A stretch of DNA of 64,000 nt from assembly GCF_000412635.1 (NCBI RefSeq), contig NZ_ASTG01000001.1, positions 186,001 to 250,000 on the forward strand, written 5' to 3'. Under the pieces are notes generated by a model that ran no database searches, was not told the origin of the DNA, and saw nothing but the letters and a program-made list of their open reading frames with translations. Shown here piece by piece: positions 10,230-19,800 of the stretch. Numbering within the stretch: the first letter of the stretch is position 1; each line of letters opens with the position of its first letter. Origin of the DNA: Sphingobium bisphenolivorans. Lineage in GTDB: Bacteria > Pseudomonadota > Alphaproteobacteria > Sphingomonadales > Sphingomonadaceae. The position numbers and the translations under genes are program-made.

Positions 10230-11309
10230 ATGATGGCTTTCGACGACCAAGTGGAGTTCTTGAATGATAACCAGACACGTATCTGGGGTGTGCCCAATGC
10301 GGAAAGATGCCGTCGACTAACGGCAAGCGTCGTCGGCGAAAAGCCTATTGCCCCGGGTCACCGACTGATCTTCAATCTTCGCTACGTATTCGATCCCCTG
10401 CTTCTCCGACTGGTGTTGGCCGAACCAGGCGCCGCATTCGCCTGGGACGGTGAATTGATCGTTGGTCAGGTAGCTGCTGGCGAAGATCCCTTGTGCGCCA
10501 CCCATATCACTGACCTTTCCGACGGCCGAAAGCTCTACAACCGCCAACTCCGCAAGCTGGAGCAGCCATTCGTCCGGGAGCTCACACCTGCAACCCGGCG
10601 CGAAATCGAGCGGCGCAGCTATTTCGGCGCCTATAAGGGCGTTACCGACCTTCTCACCAAATATCTCTGGCCCGAACTGGCGCTGTGGCTGACGCGGGGG
10701 GCGGCGGCGATCGGCATGACGCCCAATATGGTGACCGCGGTCGGGGCAACGCTGTGCGTCCTTGCGACCTATCTCTTTGCGCAGGGTCTTTACTGGAGCG
10801 GGATGCTGGCCGGCTTCATCTTCATGGTGCTGGATACCGTGGACGGAAAGCTGGCCCGCTGCACCATCACCTCGTCCAAATGGGGCAATGTCGCCGATCA
10901 TGGCGTCGATCTGATCCACCCGCCCTTCTGGTGGTATTTCTGGGGCGTGGGCCTGTCAGCTTGGGGGCTGGCGCTCTCTCCGCAGAAGTTCATGCTGATC
11001 ATGGGGGCGATTGTCGGAGGCTATGTGCTCCAACGGCTGATCGAAGGCTTGTTCATCAAGGATTTCGGCATGGACATCCATGTCTGGGGCAGGTTCGACA
11101 CGTGGTTCCGGCTGATCACGGCCCGGCGCAACCCCAATATGGTGATCCTCTTTTTCGCCCTGCTGGCCGGGCGGCCGGACGTCGGACTGATCGCGGTCGC
11201 CTGGTGGACTATGATTTCGCTGCTGGTGCACGCGGTCCGGCTGGCGCAGGCTTATGCCACGCGGCGCTCGGGTCGGCCGATCGTCAGTTGGATGGAGGCA
11301 AAGGCGTGA
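10230..11309 (+). CDS. CDP-alcohol phosphatidyltransferase-family membrane enzyme
   Basis: Integral membrane CDP-alcohol phosphotransferase (359 aa from the ATG at 10230). The diagnostic motif D-x2-D-G-x2-A-R-x8-G-x3-D-x3-D is complete in DTVDGKLAR...GNVADHGVD (about residues 206-231), flanked by several hydrophobic helices. Before it is a ~130-residue soluble region that I do not recognise; in some families this position holds a cytidylyltransferase. A GGAGGA ribosome site abuts the first ATG and lies 3 nt from a second (10233). The next gene starts inside its stop codon (GTGA). It probably condenses a CDP-activated alcohol with an alcohol or lipid acceptor. Confidence 0.8.
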   Translation: MMAFDDQVEFLNDNQTRIWGVPNAERCRRLTASVVGEKPIAPGHRLIFNLRYVFDPLLLRLVLAEPGAAFAWDGELIVGQVAAGEDPLCATHITDLSDGRKLYNRQLRKLEQPFVRELTPATRREIERRSYFGAYKGVTDLLTKYLWPELALWLTRGAAAIGMTPNMVTAVGATLCVLATYLFAQGLYWSGMLAGFIFMVLDTVDGKLARCTITSSKWGNVADHGVDLIHPPFWWYFWGVGLSAWGLALSPQKFMLIMGAIVGGYVLQRLIEGLFIKDFGMDIHVWGRFDTWFRLITARRNPNMVILFFALLAGRPDVGLIAVAWWTMISLLVHAVRLAQAYATRRSGRPIVSWMEAKA

Positions 11310-11734
11310 ACGAGACGATCGAGAGGTTCGGCTTTCCCGAAACGCTGATCGCCGATTTCGAGCATTGGGTGGTGCTGCTGCGCCCGGCGCAACCCACGCT
11401 GGGCTCGCTGGTGCTGGCGGCGAAATCCGATGCGACCGCCTTCGGTGACCTGCCCGCCGCGGCACATGCGGAACTGGCGGTCATCACCAAGGCGATCGAG
11501 AGCGGGCTGGCGGAGGCCGTGCAATTCCAGAAGATCAACTATCTGATGCTGATGATGGTCGACCCCCACGTCCATTTCCACGTCGTGCCGCGATATGAGG
11601 GCAGCCGTGAACATGCGGGCATCGCCCTCAATGACGCCGGTTGGCCGGGGCAACCTGACCTCGGAAGCGCAACGAAGCTAGACGCCGGGCAGATCGCCAC
11701 CTTATCCGCCTGGCTCAAAGCCTATTTCGCGTAG
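11306..11734 (+). CDS. HIT-family hydrolase
   Basis: A 142-aa histidine-triad protein, predicted nucleotide hydrolase or transferase acting on substrates such as dinucleoside polyphosphates or nucleoside phosphoramidates. The triad is seen in DPHVHFHVVPRYEG near residue 92. The GTG start overlaps the upstream TGA (GTGA) and is preceded by GGAGG, so it is translationally coupled to the CDP-alcohol phosphotransferase. Within this cluster it could recycle or edit CDP-linked intermediates, but that is inference. Its 3' end overlaps the convergent nucleotidyltransferase gene by 13 nt. Confidence 0.8.
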   Translation: MNETIERFGFPETLIADFEHWVVLLRPAQPTLGSLVLAAKSDATAFGDLPAAAHAELAVITKAIESGLAEAVQFQKINYLMLMMVDPHVHFHVVPRYEGSREHAGIALNDAGWPGQPDLGSATKLDAGQIATLSAWLKAYFA

Positions 11735-12489
11735 CGACCCTCCGCCAGCCAGCGGGCGGTAAGCGTCTTCGCCGCCTCGACATCCTGCGGGAAATCAACT
11801 TCCTGCCAGTCTAGTCCCTCGATCGACACGGTGCCGACGCGGTTGCCCTTTGCTATGATGTCGATGGCGCGCAGATACCAGCGCTCGACGCCTTCGGGCG
11901 TGCGCATCATCTGGTCGATCTGGTTGCGGAATATCGCCGGTCCCTCACCAGTGAAGGCGAGCATGCCGATGGATTCGGCATTGGTGTCGGGCGGCAGCAA
12001 CCGCTTGCCGATAGCGAGCAGCCGCCCGCTGCCATCGCGGTTCACCTTCATGTCGTCATCGTCATAGTCACCCGCCTTGACATCGACTGTGACGGTAATG
12101 GCATCCTGCGCCCCGCCGATCAGGCGGGCGACGATCTCATCCGAGATGATGGTGTCCCCGTTCAGGATGATGAAGTCGCGGTCCATCTCTTCCCGCGCGA
12201 TCCAGCAGGTGCCCAGATTGTCCGCCACCTGGAAGAAGGGGTTGAACAGCGTGCGGATGCGCGCGCCGGTGTCGCGATAGAGTTGCAGGGCGTGATCCTC
12301 GACCCGCTCCGTTCGAAAGCCCGTGACGACGACGATGTCGGTCACGCCGTTCGCCACCAGCGCGGCGACCTGCCAACTGATCAGCGTGCGGCCATTGAAG
12401 TCGATCATGCACTTGGGCACGTCACGCGTCAGCGGAAGAAGGCGCGAACCCTGCCCTGCGGAAAGGATGATGGCTTTGGTGATGCTCAT
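11722..12489 (-). CDS. Sugar/alcohol-phosphate nucleotidyltransferase
   Basis: A 255-aa NTP_transferase-fold enzyme similar to phosphocholine or inositol-phosphate cytidylyltransferases. The N-terminal signature is AIILSAGQGSRLLPLTRDVPKC, in which G-x-G-S-R-L and the later K bind the NTP. A metal-binding stretch FIILNGDTIISDE lies about residue 105. The start at 12489 places the signature at residue 5; an in-frame ATG at 12531 has no better ribosome site. With the CDP-alcohol phosphotransferase and TagB-like genes nearby, the likely role is CTP-dependent activation of an alcohol phosphate. The exact substrate is not readable. Confidence 0.75.
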   Translation of the reverse strand: MSITKAIILSAGQGSRLLPLTRDVPKCMIDFNGRTLISWQVAALVANGVTDIVVVTGFRTERVEDHALQLYRDTGARIRTLFNPFFQVADNLGTCWIAREEMDRDFIILNGDTIISDEIVARLIGGAQDAITVTVDVKAGDYDDDDMKVNRDGSGRLLAIGKRLLPPDTNAESIGMLAFTGEGPAIFRNQIDQMMRTPEGVERWYLRAIDIIAKGNRVGTVSIEGLDWQEVDFPQDVEAAKTLTARWLAEGRYAK

Positions 12490-12607
12490 GGCGCCGCGCT
12501 TTAGAGCAAAGCGCCGGTCAGGGACAGCCATGTTGCATCACTCGCTCCCCAAACATAGATAGGCGCACGCCGGTCCCTCGGCATTGCAGTGAAAGGCCGG
12601 AACGTCA

Positions 12608-13936
12608 GTGATGAACAAGCGCGGGTCGGGAGGCGCTCAGGAAGGCTTCGCCCGCATATTGGCGAATACCGGCTGGCTGCTGGGCGGCAAGGGCGTGGGC
12701 GCGGTGCTGAGCCTTGCCTATCTGGCGATCGTCACGCGCACGTTGGGCGTTTCCGACTTCGGCCGCTTCGCCCTGGTGCTGAGCGCCGCCAATGTCATCA
12801 AGGCACTGGTCGGCTTCGACAGCTGGCAGATCGTCGTCCGCTACGGCCAGCGCCACCTGACGGCTGGCGATCATGACGCACTCAACCGCGTGCTGCGCTT
12901 TTGCATCCTGATCGACCTCGCATCGGCAGCCGCAGGCGGTCTGATCGCGGCCGTCATCATCCTGGCGTTCGGGCCGCTGATGGAGCTGTCCCCCGGCATG
13001 GGATGGCAAACATGGCTGTTCTGCATGGTCATGATGATCACGATCCGTTCGAGCCCCACGGGCATCCTGCGACTCTTCGATCGCTTCGATTCCGGCGCGA
13101 TCGCCGATACCATGGTGCCGGTGGGCCGGATGATCGGCGCGGGCACAGCCTGGGTTATGAGGCCTGACATCACGGGCTTCCTGATCGCCTGGGCCGCTGC
13201 CGAACTACTCTGCGCGATCACCTATTGGGCGCTGGCGCTGCGCGTCGGCGGCGTCCGGCTGGGAAGCTGGAGCGCCGGGAAAGCGCATCACGCGGCGAGG
13301 GAAAATCCCGGCATCGTCGGCTTCCTGACGGCGACCAACCTGCAAACCACGCTCTCCTCCGTGGGGCAGCAGGTCGCCGTTCTGGTGGTCGGGCTGTTCG
13401 TGGGGCCAGTGGGCGCCGGCCTGTACCGGCTCGCCAACCAGCTTGCGAATGCGCTGACGAAAATTTCCGGCATGCTCTCCCGCAGTATCTTCGTCGAACT
13501 GAGCCGCACCCATTCCAGTCACGGAGCGGAGGCGTTGGGCACATTGTTCAGGAGGACGAACCGATTGGCGCTGCTGGCAGGGGGCGTCATCATCGCGTTG
13601 ATCCTGTTCATCGGGCATCCGCTGCTGGGATTGATCGCCGGCAAGGACTTCCTGCCCGCCTACCCGCTGCTCCTGCTGCTGGGCGTGGCGGCTTGCATCG
13701 ATCTGGTGGGAGTCAGCTACAGGCCGTTGCTGATGGCGACCGATCGCGCCAGCCTCTCCTTGCGGATCACCTTCGCGGCGACGGCTTTGCTGCTGGGGCT
13801 GCAAGCGGCGCTGCTGCCGATTTATGGCACGACCGGCGCGGCGGTGGCGAATGTCGCAGCGTCAGCCGTCGCTTTCGTATTGATGGGTTTGGCAAGCCGG
13901 CGCGCGGTCAGCGGTGGCAGCGATATGGCGCGCTGA
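12608..13936 (+). CDS. Wzx-like polysaccharide/lipid flippase
   Basis: A 442-aa polytopic membrane protein of the oligosaccharide flippase (MOP/Wzx) superfamily, which flips lipid-linked glycans to the periplasm. The N-terminus (ANTGWLLGGKGVGAVLSLAYLA followed by VTRTLGVSDFGRFALVLS) is typical, and about 12 hydrophobic helices can be traced. Translation may start at GTG 12608 or ATG 12611. It is divergent from the nucleotidyltransferase gene, 118 bp apart. No polymerase (Wzy) or ligase is present nearby, so the cargo may be a small lipid-linked unit. Confidence 0.8.
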   Translation: MMNKRGSGGAQEGFARILANTGWLLGGKGVGAVLSLAYLAIVTRTLGVSDFGRFALVLSAANVIKALVGFDSWQIVVRYGQRHLTAGDHDALNRVLRFCILIDLASAAAGGLIAAVIILAFGPLMELSPGMGWQTWLFCMVMMITIRSSPTGILRLFDRFDSGAIADTMVPVGRMIGAGTAWVMRPDITGFLIAWAAAELLCAITYWALALRVGGVRLGSWSAGKAHHAARENPGIVGFLTATNLQTTLSSVGQQVAVLVVGLFVGPVGAGLYRLANQLANALTKISGMLSRSIFVELSRTHSSHGAEALGTLFRRTNRLALLAGGVIIALILFIGHPLLGLIAGKDFLPAYPLLLLLGVAACIDLVGVSYRPLLMATDRASLSLRITFAATALLLGLQAALLPIYGTTGAAVANVAASAVAFVLMGLASRRAVSGGSDMAR

Positions 13937-13954
13937 GGGAGCAGCAGCTACTCC

Positions 13955-14455
13955 TCAGCCCTTGCGCACAAAGGCGCCCAATGCCCGATCCTTCACGACC
14001 TGGTCTGCGCGGAAGACCGATCCGCTCATCGTGATGTAGACGCCCGGCTGCGCGAGCTGCACCGTGGCGAACGCCATGCCGAGGTTGAAGCTCGCGTCAC
14101 TCTCGCCAAAGCGTGCTGGGGCAAGAGCGCCCACCAGCACCACGGTCTTTTCCGGGATGGCGGCGAGCAGCTTGGCTGTCTCCGTCATCGTGTCGGTGCC
14201 ATGCGTGATGATGATATGGCTTTCCGGGGCGGCGGCGACCCTGTCACGGATCAGCGCCCGGTCCGCATCGCTGAGGTCCAGACTATCCTTCCGGACCACT
14301 TCCTCGATCCTGAAAGGGCGCTTGACGCGCGCGATGTCGAGCAGCTTCGCCATCACCGTCTCCCCAACCTGATAATCGGACAGCGCGTCGAAATAGATTT
14401 TGTCGATGGTGCCGCCGGTGGTGAGGATCAGGATCGGCGTTTCGGCAGAGAACAT
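13955..14455 (-). CDS. Single-domain asparaginase-like protein
   Basis: A 166-aa protein that covers only the N-terminal, catalytic-threonine domain of type I/II L-asparaginases. Both threonine motifs are present: TTGGTID at residues 12-18 and HGTDTM near residue 85. The C-terminal domain of the usual ~330-aa enzyme is missing, and the sequence ends cleanly after SGSVFRADQVVKDRALGAF. GGAG lies 7 nt upstream of the ATG. It follows proC by 22 bp and is probably in the same transcript. Single-domain versions recur in bacteria, so this is probably not decay; whether it hydrolyses asparagine is uncertain. Confidence 0.75.
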   Translation of the reverse strand: MFSAETPILILTTGGTIDKIYFDALSDYQVGETVMAKLLDIARVKRPFRIEEVVRKDSLDLSDADRALIRDRVAAAPESHIIITHGTDTMTETAKLLAAIPEKTVVLVGALAPARFGESDASFNLGMAFATVQLAQPGVYITMSGSVFRADQVVKDRALGAFVRKG

Positions 14456-14477
14456 CGCGGAACTCCGGGCTATGGAC

Positions 14478-15290
14478 CTATTGGCCCTTCGCCATCGCCT
14501 GGCCCCTGTCGCGCGCGGCGAGCAGCGTATCGGTGAGAAGCTTCAGCAAACGGTCGTTTGCGTCCAGGATATTGAGGCCCTCGCGCGTCATTCCGCCGGG
14601 GCTGGCAACGCGATCGGCAAGAATAGCGGGGCTCTCGCTCGCCTTCGCGGCCATGCTGGCCGAGCCGTGCACCGTCGCCATCGCCATGCGGGCCGATTTG
14701 TCCGCGGGCAGGCCGATCGCCTCGCCAGCACGCGCGAACGCGTCGATGAAGCGGAACAGAAAGGCCGGGCCGCACCCCGAAAGCGCCGTGACCTCGTTGA
14801 ATTGCGCTTCGTCAGCGATCCATTCGGCCAGACCAAGCGGCGCGACCAGCGCCTCCACCTCGGTACGGCTTGTCGCAGGAACCGCCGCTTCGGCATGAAG
14901 CGCGGTCACCCCCTCCCCGATCCCGACCGGCAGGTTCGGCATGGCCCGCACAATCTCTCCCGCGTCGGGAAAATGCGCGCGCAGGTCGGCAAGCGGCGTG
15001 CCCGCAAGGATCGAGAGGATGCGTGTCCGGCTACCACAAAGCGGCGCTAGCAAGCCGGCGATATCGGCCAATTGATAGGGCTTCATGCCCAGCAGGATCG
15101 TCGTCTGGGCGGCCAGTGATGCCGGATATTCGGTGACCACCTGAACGCCATCCGCAACCGGCCTGCCGCTCGGGCGCAGCACGGTCACGCGGGAGGGATC
15201 GAGGCCGCAGTCCAGCCAACGGGCAAGCATCTGCCCGGCCATATTGCCGCAGCCGACAAGGAACAAATGGGCGGGCCAGATGTCGGTCAT
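14478..15290 (-). CDS. proC: Pyrroline-5-carboxylate reductase
   Basis: NAD(P)H-dependent enzyme (270 aa) for the last step of proline synthesis. The N-terminal dinucleotide fold is seen in FLVGCGNMAGQMLARW. The C-terminal dimerisation and substrate region has the family motif ALSGCGPAFLFRFIDAFARAG, and SPGGMTREGLNIL provides the conserved SPGG-T proline-binding segment. It is 9 bp downstream of the YbjN gene and upstream of the asparaginase-domain gene, all on the minus strand. Confidence 0.93.
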   Translation of the reverse strand: MTDIWPAHLFLVGCGNMAGQMLARWLDCGLDPSRVTVLRPSGRPVADGVQVVTEYPASLAAQTTILLGMKPYQLADIAGLLAPLCGSRTRILSILAGTPLADLRAHFPDAGEIVRAMPNLPVGIGEGVTALHAEAAVPATSRTEVEALVAPLGLAEWIADEAQFNEVTALSGCGPAFLFRFIDAFARAGEAIGLPADKSARMAMATVHGSASMAAKASESPAILADRVASPGGMTREGLNILDANDRLLKLLTDTLLAARDRGQAMAKGQ

Positions 15291-15299
15291 GGACGTGGC

Positions 15300-15806
15300 T
15301 CAGGCTTCGCCGCGCGTTTCGATGAGGCTGGCCGAAATGGCTTCGGTCGGCGACTTGCCGCCCCAGAGGACGAACTGGAAAACGGGGTAGAAGCGCTCGC
15401 ATTCGTCGATCGCGGTTTCCACCAGTATCTGCGCCTGATCCAGCGTCAGCGTGCCGCCCGCGCCCAGCAGAGCGCCATGGCGGAAAAGCACGATCCCGCT
15501 CGATGACCAGAGCTCGAAATGGCCGAGCCAGAGCTGCTCGTTGATGAGGCCCAGCGTCTCATAGATGGCCGGGCGCTTCTCCTCCGTGACGCGGATGTCG
15601 GGCATTGCCAGCATCTGCAGCACCTGGTCCTCATCCCGCCAGATGCCGCGCAACTCATATTGCGCCCAGGACCCCTGTGTGCTCGCGACGATCTCGTCCT
15701 CGCCGACCTGATCGAAACTCCAGCCATGCGCTTCGAAATAGGCGGCCAGCATTTCGATCGGCGCGGCTTCCTGACCGCCATGTTCAAATTCGTCGCTGTC
15801 CATCAT
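15300..15806 (-). CDS. YbjN domain-containing protein
   Basis: A 168-aa acidic soluble protein of the YbjN family, which resembles type III secretion chaperones in fold. The GAAPIEMLAAYFEAHGW-like N-terminal helix and the central strand-rich part (EDQVLQMLAMPDIRVTEEKR) fit the family. In E. coli YbjN affects motility and stress behaviour; its molecular function is not known. It is the first gene of the ybjN-proC-asparaginase run. Adjacent ATG codons at 15806 and 15803 are both possible starts. Confidence 0.7.
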   Translation of the reverse strand: MMDSDEFEHGGQEAAPIEMLAAYFEAHGWSFDQVGEDEIVASTQGSWAQYELRGIWRDEDQVLQMLAMPDIRVTEEKRPAIYETLGLINEQLWLGHFELWSSSGIVLFRHGALLGAGGTLTLDQAQILVETAIDECERFYPVFQFVLWGGKSPTEAISASLIETRGEA

Positions 15807-15915
15807 CTGCGCGCTTTAGATCATTTTGATGTGAGCGGAAACAGCTGACGGGCCGCGAAAGGCGATCCTGCGGAAGAATGAGCTCAATTTCTCCGCCCTT
15901 CCGGGACCGGACGGG

Positions 15916-16215
15916 CTATTCCGCGTCCGTGCCCGGCGCATTGCTGGAGCGCACGGTCTTGGCGAGCGGCTCGGGGGTCCGTCCCTCCAGCGCGTCGATC
16001 CGGGCCTTCAGCAGTTCCACTTCCTCGCGCGCCGCGGCGGCCAAGGCCTTGAGCGCATCAAATTCGTCGCGGCTGACGAAGTCCATGCCGCCGATCCACT
16101 GCTTCGCCTTTTCCCGGGCATTCGTCTCAAATTCCCGGCTCATGCCCGCGACCGTGCCAGCCGCACCATTCACCAGCTTGGCGAGGTCGTCGAAAAAGCG
16201 GTTTTCGCTCTGCAT
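15916..16215 (-). CDS. ubiK: UbiK/BMFP accessory factor
   Basis: A 99-aa member of the UbiK (YqiC, BMFP domain) family. UbiK assists aerobic ubiquinone biosynthesis by binding UbiJ, and the BMFP fold can trimerise and interact with membranes. The N-terminal amphipathic region (RFFDDLAKLVNGAAGTVAG) and the C-terminal coiled coil (EFDALKALAAAAREEVELLK then RIDALEGR) are clearly visible. GGA lies 6 nt before the ATG. It stands alone between ybjN and tspO. Confidence 0.85.
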   Translation of the reverse strand: MQSENRFFDDLAKLVNGAAGTVAGMSREFETNAREKAKQWIGGMDFVSRDEFDALKALAAAAREEVELLKARIDALEGRTPEPLAKTVRSSNAPGTDAE

Positions 16216-16253
16216 GATGTCCTATCCTTCCATCGGCGCATTCGCGCCAAAAC

Positions 16254-16802
16254 TCATATCTGGGTTTGCAGAGCCGGCACTGCAAGGCTCCCCGCCTCGG
16301 GATTGAGGCGGCGGATCTCGTAGTTCAGGTGGGAGGCGAAGGCCAGCCAGCAGAGATAGGGGATCAGCATCAGCCCCGCGCTGCGCCGGATGCGCCAGAA
16401 CAAGAGGGTCGTGAACGCGACGAGCAGGAACAGGGCAAGGATCAGGATCAGGGCGTCGCTTACCTGATGCGCCCTGAAGAAGAGCGGCGACCAGGCGAGG
16501 TTGAGCACCAGTTGCGCCAGAAAGGCAGTGATCGCGACACCTCGCCCCCGCGCGCCGCGGGCATGCAGGATGATCGCGAAAGCCAGCGCCATCAGGATAT
16601 AGAGAATCGTCCAGGCGACGCCGAACGCCCATCCGGGGGGCATCGTCTCAGGTTTTACCAGCGCGTCGAACCAGCGATTGCCATAACCGCTGTTCGCGAG
16701 CTTGCCGGACAGGAATCCGAGGAAGACGATCGCCGGCACGGTGACGAGCGCCCATCGCAGATAGGCGAGGCGCAACTGACCAGGGGACGCGATTTCATGC
16801 AT
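16254..16802 (-). CDS. tspO: TspO/MBR tryptophan-rich sensory protein
   Basis: A 182-aa TspO/peripheral benzodiazepine receptor homologue, an outer- or inner-membrane protein that binds porphyrins and related molecules. Five hydrophobic segments are present, with the family motifs KPETMPPGWAFGVAWTILY and YLCWLAFASHLNYEI near the end. The ATG at 16802 has GGTGGAG nine nt upstream; a GTG at 16817 would add five residues. It follows the RND pump gene by 18 bp and may be the last gene of that operon. Confidence 0.9.
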   Translation of the reverse strand: MHEIASPGQLRLAYLRWALVTVPAIVFLGFLSGKLANSGYGNRWFDALVKPETMPPGWAFGVAWTILYILMALAFAIILHARGARGRGVAITAFLAQLVLNLAWSPLFFRAHQVSDALILILALFLLVAFTTLLFWRIRRSAGLMLIPYLCWLAFASHLNYEIRRLNPEAGSLAVPALQTQI

Positions 16803-16820
16803 TCGACGCAGCTCCACCTT

Positions 16821-19800
16821 TCATTCAGCGGCGTCGGGCGAATCCTTCAAAGCCGAGTCAAGCCGCCGACTCACGGTTTGCGGTGAAACGGTTCGTCCCG
16901 CAACCCGCGAATAGAGTAGGGGGATCAGGAAGAGCGTTATCAGCGTGGCGAGCGACACGCCGAACACCACCACCACGCCGATCGAATGGCGGGCAGCCGC
17001 CCCTGCCCCACCCCGGATCACCAGCGGCACGGCGCCGATCACCGTCGCGATCGAGGTCATGAGGATCGGCCGCAGACGGCGCGTAGCGGCCTGCCGGATC
17101 GCCTGCGCGATCTCCAGCCCCTCATCGCGCAACTGATTGGCGAACTCGACGATCAGGATGCCGTTCTTGGCAGCGAGGCCGACCAGCATGACGATGCCGA
17201 TCTGAGAATAGAGGTTGATCGAGCCACCCATCATCGCAAGCCCGATAACCCCGCCCGCAACGGCCAGCGGCACCGTGGCGATAATCACACCGGGATGAAC
17301 GAAGCTTTCAAATTGGGCGGCGAGCAGCAAATAGACGATCAGGATGGTAAGGCCGAAGACCAGCCAGATCGAGCCGCCCGTTTCACGCAGTGACTGGCTT
17401 TCCCCGCGATAGCCGATGGCGAGCACCTCCGGCGACTGGCGCGCCTGACCCTCCAGGAAATCAAGCGCCTCACCCAGCGAATAGCCGGGGGCAAGCCCCG
17501 CCGACAGCGTGACGGCGCGCAGCTTATTGTAACGATTAAGCTGGCGGGGTCCCGCGACCTCCCGCACCGTGACGAGCGAGGACAAGGGCACAAGCGCACC
17601 AGTGCGGCTGCGCACGTTGATCCGTTCCAGATCGGCCTGCGTCTCCCGCCCCTCCCGCTCGGCCTGCACGAGCACGCGATATTCCTCGCCGCGATCGACA
17701 TAGGTGGTGACGCGTCGCGACCCCAGAAGCGTCTGCAGCGCCTGGCTGATGTCGCTCGCCGACACACCCAGATCGCCCGCGCGCTGCTGGTCCACCTCGA
17801 TCCGCATCTGCGGCTTGGTTTCCTTATAGTCGCTGTCGAGGTTGATGAGCCCGGGGTTTGCCGCCGCGGCGGCCATGATCCGGTCGCGGGCGGCGACCAG
17901 CCCCTCATAGGTCGCGCCAGCCAGTACGATATTGACCGGCAGGCCGCGCCCTCGCCCAAGGCCAGAGCGCGGCGCGACATTGCCGCGCACCCCGGTCTGA
18001 CCGGCGAGTATCTTGTTGATCGTGTCGGCCACTTCCGCCGTCGTCACCTTGCGATCCTCCCACGGGCGCAGAAAGGCGATAATGTTGCCGCTGTTGAAAT
18101 CATCGCCGCCGCCGAACCCTGCCGGTGCCCGGACGTTCAGCACCTGGAGCTGGCCCTCGTCCCGCAGAGGCTGAAGATCCTTCTCGATCTTCTGCATATA
18201 GGCCTTCATCCGGTCAAAGCCGGTTCCTTCCGGTGCGAGCACCTGACCCTCGACCACGCCCGTATCCTCCGCGGGGGCGAGCTCGGTTGGCAAGATGGTG
18301 AACAGGGCCACAGCGACGGCAAGGAAGATGCCGACAGCCACCACTGCGGCGGCAGGGCGGTTCAGCACGCGCTCGAGAAGGCGTGAATAGCCATTTTCCA
18401 GCCGCGAAAAATGTCTGTCCACCCAGCGCGACAGCCTCGACCGCTCCGAATGCCGCAGCAGCTTGGAACAGAGCATCGGTGCCAGGCTCAGGGAGATGAA
18501 GCCGGAAAAGGCGATGGCAGCGATCATCGCGATCGCCAGTTCGCGGAACAACAGCCCCGTCTGCCCGGCCAGAAACATGACGGGCACGAACACGGCGCAG
18601 ACCACCAGCGTCGTGGAAATGATGGCAAAACCCACCTGCCGCGTGCCGAGATAGGATGCGAGCAGCGGATCCTCCCCCTGCTCGATCCGGTGATAGACAT
18701 TTTCCAGCACGACGATTGCATCATCCACCACCAGGCCGATCGCCAGCACGAACGCCAGCAGCGTCAGCAGATTGATCGAAAGGCCCATCAGCCACATCAC
18801 CGCGCATGTCGCCAGCAGGCAGATCGGCACCGTGATCGAGGGGATGATCGTCGCCCGCAGCGAGCCTAAGAACAAGAAAATCACCAGGATGACGAGGATG
18901 GCCGCTTCGATCAGCGTGTCATAGACATTCTCGATCGCCCGGCTGATGAACAGCGACTCATCCGAGCCGATGGTGACTTTCATGCCGGGGGGAAGATTGG
19001 GGCGCAGTTCCTCGATCAGAGCCTTGGCCTTCTCCGCCACCTCCAGCGTATTGGCGCCGGACTGGCGCACGATGCCGACGCCTATGCCCGTGCCGCCGTT
19101 GGACCGGAAGGAGGTGTAGGGATTTTCAGCGCCCTGCTCGATCCGGGCGACATCGCCCAGCTTCACCTGATAGCCGTCCGCCCCGCGCCCGACGACGAGT
19201 TGCGCAAACTCCTCCGGCGTGGAGAAGGCCCGCTCGACGCGAAGGGTCTGGTTCTGGTCCTTCGATTCGAAGCGCCCGGCAGGCAGTTCCACATTCTGCG
19301 CCCGCAGCGCCGCCTCGATGTCTCCCGGTGTGATGCCAAAGGCCGCCAGCTTCTCCGCGTTCAGCCAGATCCGGGTCGACGGCCTTTCATCGCCGCCGCC
19401 ATTGACCCGCGCCACCCCGTCGATCGCCGAAAAACGGTCGATCACATTGCGGTCGAGATAGTCGGCGATCTGCGTCGGCGTCCAACCAGGCCGGGCGAAC
19501 ACCATGAACAGGATCGCCCGGGCATCGGCATCCACCTTGCGGATTTCGGGAGCCAAAGCGTCTTCGGGCAAGTCTTCGGTAATGGCGCCCACCCGGTCGC
19601 GGACGTCGTTGGCGGCAGAATCGATGTCGCGCGACGGGTCGAACTCGATGCTGATGGCCGACGTGCCGTCGCGCGAGGTCGAGGTGATCGTTCGGATACC
19701 CTGAACGCCCGCAACCGAGTCCTCGATGATCTGGGTAATGCGCGTTTCGACCACCGAAGCGGCCGCACCGGTATAGCCGGTTTCCACCGAGACGATGGGC

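Noticed and set aside
13955-14455. Asparaginase lacking its C-terminal domain considered as a pseudogene
   Set aside because: It has a good ribosome site, intact active-site threonine motifs and a clean stop; single-domain forms are known in bacteria.
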